The translations under genes and the position numbers were made by a program. Source: Undaria pinnatifida (lineage: Eukaryota > Sar > Phaeophyceae > Laminariales > Alariaceae). Taken from it: a stretch of 64,000 nt of DNA. The stretch is taken from the NCBI GenBank assembly GCA_012845835.1, contig JABAKD010000016.1:8143919-8207918 (forward strand). Reading direction: 5' to 3'. Position 1 is the first letter of the stretch; each line of letters starts with the position of its first letter. Below, in pieces: positions 57,636 to 64,000 of this stretch. Below the pieces are notes generated by a model that saw only the letters and a program-made list of their open reading frames with translations, was not told the origin of the DNA and did not search any database.

Positions 57636-58884
57636 GACACCCTCTACGCTCTACTCCCCCTCTTGACGCTGGCGTTTCTCACGTTCTCTCGTTCGCATGT
57701 GACCATCAACCACCGTCTGGGACGCCCCTTTCTACGTCAAACAAGTTCACCGACACCGCAATACCGCATTGCCTCCTCTCTCGCGCGTCTTGTGCTTGTT
57801 TTTTTTTTTCGTGGTGACAAAAAAAAAGGACGCCGCTGATGCCGCAGCAAAGATAATCCAGGCACGTGACAACGCCTTAACGAGGATGAGACGAGACGAT
57901 GACGCCCACGCCGCCGTCCCGTTCGACGTAAGCTAGCATCGGCCGACCTGCAACACGCGGTGTTACTGCCGCGAAGTGCACGCTGATAGCGCACGTAGCC
58001 CAGTTGAACCCGTGGGGCAATCGGCGACGGCGGGTTCGGGGAGGAGGTGGTAGGGCCAGTGCCAGCAACGTGTATTGTTTCCATTGGGTGATATCGAATT
58101 TCTTCCCGGTAGTTGTCGACGAGCACGCGTGCTGCCGGTTAGTATGTCCACCGCCATCTGACCGTGCGAGTGGCCGGCCGTCAGAGACTCGTCCCCCAGG
58201 TATTTCCCAACGCGTGCATGGTACTGATCTCGTCATGGACGTGAGAGTACAAGTAGCCGTCTACTGTTCCCCGGCACGATGTTCGTTTGAATCGTATGAA
58301 TGACCACCAATTAAATTTTTCACTATTGCCAACAAGTTTTTTAGAGATGTGCTGTGCATCGCGTTAAGATCGGCGGCACCTCGATCGGCAGCCATACAAG
58401 AACAAGGGGTTTCCCTCCAAAGCTTTTCGGATTCGCTTCCCGGCTTGGCACGAGCTCCACGAGTTACTCGTTTTACCTCCCTCTATCGTGGGCGCGTTCG
58501 AACTATAAAATATGCACATATACGTGACATGCGAACTGCGCGACCATTTTGGAACCACGACCAATCGCCAGAAATTCAGCCGCATGTGCGGGAATTCGGC
58601 ATGAAAACGAGGTTTCTCCGGAAACTTGCTGGCGCCGCGCCCCGACTACTCAAGCTTCGCGCAATCCTACACCGAGTAAAAAAATTATGAACATCTCGAC
58701 CGCGGACGTCTGCACCTTCGTACCCAGAGAATGGGTATATATACATACATGTATGACGGCATGACTTTGTGGCGCGACGCCCGCCACGGCAAGGGCACAC
58801 ATAGTTGTTGGGTTTTTTTTCGACGCTTCATTCATTTGAGGAACTATGTAGATATGTACTGGGTGTGCGCTAACGAATTAGATG
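57636..58884. other. No gene recognised
   Basis: The 113-codon plus frame at 58349-58690 and minus frames at 57737-58236 lack motifs. Confidence 0.45.
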
Positions 58885-59412
58885 CTATTAGTCTGTTTGA
58901 CCACTGGCAGAAGGTGGACCGATTGCCTGCCCAAGCTAAGCCTTGTAACACTTCCCCCCCCCCCTCCTGGGCCGGCGGGATAGCAGGTCGGCCGGATATA
59001 CAAGCGGACGGGCCATTTGTTAAGGAGTCAGAGGGCATTAGTCTGTTTGACCACTGGCAAAAGGATAACCGATTGCCTACCCAAAGCAAGCCTTAGAACA
59101 CGTTATAACACTCTCCCCCCTTGAAATCGCGGGATAGCGGGTCGGCTGCATACACGGGCGGACGTGTCAATATGCGGGCGGTTTCATTTTCTGGGTATAC
59201 CGGGAGAGTGTTGTCATGCCCGACATGGTGGGGAAAAGCCGTACCTGGTAAAAGTTTATTGTTGGTGGGTGGTGAGATTCGAACCCATGACCTAAAAACC
59301 CATGGCCTGTCGACGACGTCATTTTGCGAAGGAAACATGTTAGTCTGCGTGAACATTGCGAAAAGTTTAACCGGACGCCTACCCAAACCAAGCCCCCTAA
59401 CGTATACCTCAC
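58885..59412 (-). repeat. tRNA-derived SINE-like repeat, copy 2 (multi-unit)
   Basis: Blocks beginning TTAGTCTG(T/C) occur near 58889, 59039 and 59339, with the shared GGGATAGCAGGTCGGCCGG module. Between the last two, the minus strand of about 59258-59330 contains the box-B-like GGTTCGAATCTCACC preceded by GACGTCGTCGACAGG. It corresponds unit by unit to 2316-2690. Confidence 0.6.
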
Positions 59413-60299
59413 CCCCCCAAAAATAGATAGTGAGAACAAATGGAAATGCAAGCCGACGAACAATCACATGGCGGACAATACAGTGTAGGTCTACAACATA
59501 CACTACCAGGTACCGCCCAACACACAAGTGGTACCCCAATGAGATTCCAATGATACCGGGTAGTTTGTTGGTTTACGAGCGACGTAGGTCAGAAATAGTT
59601 TGACGAAAAATGGCAGCAAGTGTCGCGCTGTCTGCATCCAACATCCAGCAGCAGTTCGCGTATAACGTATGATCCCCGCAATCCAGCCGTAGTCGCAAAC
59701 CACTCCCCAGGATCATGCCCGAAGCGTACACGGTGTTTCGAGACCTGAATCGACGTTCAGCATCGCGGACTCTTGAGAGCTTTTTTGCTTAATTTTGGCG
59801 AAACTCCCCGCCAACAATTGATTTGTGCGAAGGAACCCCCCTTTTTGGTGGAACCAAAATATGTCTTGTGCGCTGTTCTTCAGCCGGGGAAACGTGACAC
59901 CCTGTTGTATTCGATATCTCACGGTGTTGTCTGTACGATAATCGAACAGAGATTAAGGACGCAACGCGCACCTACGGCCTCTACAGCCAATAACCCTCTT
60001 GTCACCCTGACATCCCCTCGTACTTCGAAACGTCGTTCTCGTAACAGCGATGAATATGCCGAACTTATCTAGCAACGGCATGGACAGGGTAGGCCAGCGA
60101 ATTGTTCGGCGACTTGCCTTGCGTGCTTCGCACGCGACCCAGAGCGGCGAAAAAAACGACCTATGGAAACATGAGCCTATGCAGAACCACTAATTAAACG
60201 TACCAGATATGAGCATACTCTGGAGTATCCACGTGGCCAGGAGAAGGTAGTGTGACACGCGCGCAGAACCCACAAGTGCACAAGTGCATCGGTACTGGA
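59413..60299. other. No gene recognised
   Basis: Only short open frames (for example 59773-60072, plus) without recognisable motifs. Confidence 0.45.
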
Positions 60300-61445
60300 A
60301 CGTAGACGAACAGAGGGGCTAAATCGACTTATTGCGCTGGGTCGCGGCGAAGGGAGCGGCACCGTCGTGGACCGCCGGGGGCGCAGACAGCCGTCGAGCT
60401 GGGAGAACGGTGTCTCCGCCGGCGGTACGAAGCTGGCCTTTGGAGGGTAGGGTTAATACTTTTGGAGGTGTGGGCGATGACGCGAGGGGGTAAGCTTGTG
60501 AGGTGGGCGAGTGGTGAGGGGTAGTGCAGGGAAGCGAATCAGATGGCGGCGGACCGAAGGGGCTCGGCGCCTTTTTCTTGGGGTAAGTCCGCATGTGCAC
60601 GGGGCTCAGCGTAAGAACGAGGGTGGAGCTCGTCATCGCGCTCGACAATGGACTCCAGAAGAGGAAGAGAGTCTGACAGCGTCCTTGCAGGAGGGGGACA
60701 TTGAAACTGATGCTGTGTCGGTGTGCTCCGGCGGAGAAAGGCTTTGCCTATGGGTGAGAGCGTCTAAGGTAGCTTCGGCGGCGGAAGGGATTAGGACAGG
60801 GCGTGGGGGGACGTCCTGCTCGTTGTTGTTGTTGATGATGGTGTTGTTCTTGGCGTTGCGCGAGGCACGAGAAACTTTGGTGATGCTGTGGGCGTTGTGC
60901 GAGAGACGATATCTTCTCGCGACTGTCTTGACGAGGGCCTTATCGCGGTGTTAGGTGGACGCCCTTGCAAAGCGCACATTATGAGGGGGGGCGAACCGGC
61001 CACAGACGCCCGGCGGCCAAAAGCATGACCAGCGGTGGCTCGGGGGGTTCAAGCGGCGGCGGCAGGGCAGCGGCAGAGTGGTGGCGTGTCGAAGAAACGC
61101 CAGGCCCAACGAAGAACGAGGAGGGCTATACAACTCCGAGGCACCGTTGCCGGAGGCCGGTAATTGGGGAGGCGACGGGCAGCTCGAACGCCATTGCAAG
61201 AGGAGCGCAGAGTCCATGGCGCCCTATTGGAAGTGGGGTCTTGAGCGGAAATGGGGGCAACGAAGGGTTTGGAAGTGCAGTCGAATCAGGTGCCACCCGT
61301 GAGGTTAAAAAACACTGAAAGTCGTCGTCAGTGAAGAGGGGTAAGCGAGACGATGGTGGTTTGTTTTTGTTGGGAAGGGGAAACGAGCCCACTCAGTCAG
61401 ACCGATCTTTCTTGGAGCCAAAAACTCTGCGAAAATGTGGTATTA
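60300..61445 (-). pseudogene. Ty3/gypsy pol-linker relic, second copy
   Basis: The minus strand of about 60960-61440 aligns with 8750-9370. Shared segments are GAGTGGGCTCGTTTCC, an AACCACCATC block, CTGCACTTCCAAACC and CCCCATTTCCGCTCAA, in the same order. One frame reads EWARFLFPTKTNHHRLAYP, against EWACFLFHPLNNHHPAAP in the first relic. The remainder (60300-60960) is Pro/Ser/Thr-rich with stops and is assigned only by continuity. Confidence 0.55.
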
Positions 61446-61730
61446 TCACAGGCTCGGGCTCCAAAGGTAGACACCCACGGTACCGCGGATCTTTAGGGTG
61501 TTCGATCCAGAGCGGCCGAGGGTCGGTCGCCGGCCGCGGAAGTTGGGAGACAAAAAATCAGCGTTGCCGCGATGAAATGTTAACATGACACTAAGGTGCT
61601 CCAGTGAGTTGCTACGGTATACGGAGAAAAGAATTGGGGTAAACTGTGGGCTTGGGCATTGCCGCTTGCCATGATAGCGAGGTTGCGTTTTTTGGCTATT
61701 TCCTGAGTGGCGGGCCTCCTCAACCCCAAA
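61446..61730. other. No gene recognised
   Basis: Junction between the gypsy relic and the inverted repeat; nothing recognisable. Confidence 0.4.
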
Positions 61731-61832
61731 ATCGTTTGAAGCTGTCATTCTCGTTTTGCTACATGGAGTTTTTCTATACCTACAAGGTCATGGGTTCTGT
61801 TCAAATCACAAAAGCACTTTCAGCTTTACTGC

Positions 61833-62547
61833 AAGCTGGGCCGGCCAAGAAACCCATAATCCGTCAGTCGGGCATATATTTTGAACGACAGTGACCCACT
61901 GCAAACTGAGCATATCCTCGTAATCAGCTAGATGCGGTGGTCATTTTAAGCCCTCCAGCTTGAGAATCTGCGAAGTTGGCGCCGAAAAAAGTGTTTGCCA
62001 CTCACGTTTCCTAGTTTGAGCATTTTTTTTCATGATCTGTTTGTGTTGCTTTTTCTAAAATTGCTCGAAATACAAAGTGGATGGAACTGGCTTAATTTTT
62101 CTGGGCATGTACATCTTGGGACGAGGAGTAGGGACATATGCTTTTCATTTCATGGGTCACTTTCGTTCGAAAGTTATGGATGAATCCCTGAATTATATGT
62201 AAATTTGTATGCAGAGGCACTTCGGTGGAAACTTGGCCATGCACCTCTCAATTTTTAAGTTAGGACCTGAAATTTTGACACGTGATTTGGACCGAGCCCA
62301 CCAAAACAGTACTTGGCGAGCTCAAAAACAAAAAAAAAACTGCCGACATACGGCCAGCTAAACGTTTTCCATGATCATAAAATGGACGAAAAGTCAACGG
62401 ATTTTCATTTTTTGTTTTGAGCTCGCCACGTAATGTCTCGGCGATTTTGTTCTAAATTGCGTGTCAAAACTTCAGGTCCGAACTCGAAAAACTGAGCGGA
62501 GCACAGCGATATTTGTCTATTTTGAGCGTCTTGGCCGGCCCAGCTTG
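61833..62547. repeat. Long imperfect inverted repeat
   Basis: The arm 62250-62336 (GGACCTGAAATTTTGACACG, GCGAGCTCAAAAACAAAAA) is inverted at 62409-62492, with a spacer of about 70 bp. A second inverted match lies further out: GCTGGGCCGGCCAAG at 61835-61849 against 62529-62547. Distances differ between arms, so one arm has gained or lost sequence. No coding capacity. Confidence 0.7.
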
Positions 62548-62817
62548 TACTCGAAATCAGTTTTTTTGGTTTGAGATATGAGGTATGAAGCTCCTCGAGC
62601 GGAGGGAGTCTCAGTAAAAAAGAAACGGTGTGCACCTTTATTTTGCCGTGCAGCTTGTATCCGTTGTGCCCAGCAACCTTGGTGCTGTGAGGCAGGGTCT
62701 TGTGGCCAGAGTAGATGTTGAGTTACGTTAATCGTATAGATAGCCAAACGGAGAGATTCGATGCCCTGAAGCTGCTGCCAGCCTCGAGATTACGGCGAGT
62801 TTGCCAGGAAAAATTAT

Positions 62818-63166
62818 CACATCGGACAGAGCACGATCTAGGCAATCTGGGTCCTATATCTGTGGTTTATGATAGAATACGTTGTGCAGGATCTGCGCAG
62901 TACAAATCCAATCCAGGAAACACGCGCTATTAATAGGCAACTTAGGTCGCCCGGCTCTCACCGGGCAACACGATCTAGGCTAGATCTGTACCTTATATAG
63001 ATCAAGGATCTGCCTGCCGAGAAAGACACAGATCACGAAATGGGATCTACTATGTCTGTCGTGTGAAACATTTCACACCTCTGACAGACCATGATCTAGA
63101 TCATCCAGATCATCTACTGTAGGCCCTGTATCTGGGGTTATGAAATGTTGTGCAGGATCTGGTTAT
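62818..63166. repeat. Diverged GATC-rich direct repeat, about 255-bp period
   Basis: 62818-62902 and 63073-63166 share GACAGA(G/C)CA..GATCTAG, CCTATATCTG/CCTGTATCTG, GG(T/G)TTATGA and TTGTGCAGGATCTG. A related partial unit is at 62968-63015. GATCT/AGATC occurs unusually often over 62810-63270. Confidence 0.6.
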
Positions 63167-63299
63167 AGCGAGGTACAGATCAACCCTGGGAGCATTTTCT
63201 AGATGGTGCAGATCGTACGGATCCCACCCGATAATATGAGCTAGACCATATGGATCTTCCCTGAAATATCTATCTAATCGGGTGGGGATCTCGTCCCCC

Positions 63300-64000
63300 G
63301 CCTCACTCCTACACACTCCGCCCCCCTGGTCCCGACCATACGGCGACGGTTGGTTTGAGGTGCGGGAAGGCCGGCGCCGGAACCCCGAGCCCCTCGTTAG
63401 CGCTCGACTCGGCGTTCCCCCGCATAAACGGTGGGCATTCTGGTCTGTTCCCTATCGCAGAGGATTCAGCTAGACTAGCTACCCCGCCCACTCCCTCAGG
63501 CGTGGGTACAGGGCAGAAACCCCCTCCGGCGGGCACTCAAGTGCCGCCCGTCCGAGACCCGTTTTTCAAGTCGACGAGCGTCTTACGAATTGTGACCGGA
63601 GTTGGAGTTGTGTGGCTGACCCTGGCTGTGTTGCCGGCCTGACCGGTGGCGGCGGCCCTTGCGGGAGCTGGTTCCGAGTCCTCTTGTTTTGTTGCCGCGG
63701 CGGTAGCGCAGCATGCGCTCTTGCCAGCGACGGTACGCGCGGCGCCGTTGTCCCCGAGCTGACCAAGCTCGGGGTTGGTGCACCCGCTAGCATAAATAAA
63801 AGGGTGTGAGCACTGTTCAACAGAACGTGACGTCTCGTGGCAATTAAGGCAGTGCCCTTGGTTATCACGAAGGACTGCCGCGCGTGCGGTCGGTGAGAGA
63901 GGGCTGCTCCATAGAGGAGGGTTATCGGTTGAAAATGTATCAGTAACAGTGCAAACTTCATCACAGTGCGCAAGCGGCCAGTGCGAGTACGAGATGGATG
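63300..64000. other. No supported gene at the right edge
   Basis: Open frames on both strands (63355-63642 plus, 63566-63973 minus) have biased composition. A plus-strand GCEHCSTERD...LRQCPW near 63800-63870 faintly recalls a LINE C-terminal Cys motif, but is too short to call. Confidence 0.35.

Noticed and set aside
63566..63973. Minus-strand 135-codon frame and a plus-strand Cys motif at the right edge
   Set aside because: Too short and too biased in composition; the LINE-like Cys pattern lacks the expected His.
1..64000. Integrated large DNA virus (such as a phaeovirus) genes
   Set aside because: Considered because brown algal genomes can carry them, but no capsid, polymerase, primase or similar viral core gene was recognised in any frame.
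1..64000. CRISPR array or bacterial defence locus
   Set aside because: The tandem repeats present lack unique spacers of constant length, and genes are spliced eukaryotic ones.

Overview
This window is eukaryotic nuclear DNA. It is gene-poor and densely packed with degraded transposable elements and low-complexity repeats. The probable source is a brown alga (Phaeophyceae, Ectocarpus-like) or a related stramenopile. This is inferred from four things: interrupted genes with GTGCGT/GTGAGG-type splice donors, long (GTT/AAC)n arrays, host exons with very high GC3 and extreme poly-glycine loops, and a cysteine-rich protein resembling one I recall from stramenopiles. No bacterial operon, CRISPR array or rRNA gene is visible. 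The only tRNA-like sequence lies inside a repeat.

Layout. 1-9.4 kb: tandem and dispersed repeats (a 156-bp G-rich satellite, a retroposon family here called family R, a tRNA-like SINE, a 456-bp element with inverted termini, a 132-bp TTG array) and a Ty3/gypsy pol relic. 9.5-15.0 kb: a defective Ty1/copia element on the plus strand between two 400-424 bp LTRs. 15.1-22.8 kb: direct-repeat pairs, including a 470-bp LTR-like pair around about 2.3 kb of non-coding DNA. 23.2-40.7 kb: exons on the minus strand that fit a WD40-repeat gene, with a Gly-rich exon at the low-coordinate end. The intron between exons 36264-36408 and 28304-28413 contains a complete Ty1/copia element (28676-35651, minus strand) with 476-481 bp LTRs. 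A LINE relic and AAC-rich repeats also lie in this span. 41.2-42.3 kb: a second LINE relic split by a 410-bp family R retroposon with a 10-bp target-site duplication. 43-55 kb: mostly featureless DNA with repeat fragments. 55.2-57.3 kb: a three-exon plus-strand gene for a cysteine-rich protein. 57.5-64 kb: a LINE tail, a second SINE-like cluster, a second gypsy relic (minus strand), a long inverted repeat and a GATC-rich diverged repeat.

Only two host loci have good support: the WD40 gene and the cysteine-rich gene. Both models rest on splice sites whose phases agree. Everything else is mobile-element debris or shows no recognisable signal. No new defence or metabolic system was found. The strongest novelty candidates are the short non-autonomous elements and the intron structure of the WD40 locus.
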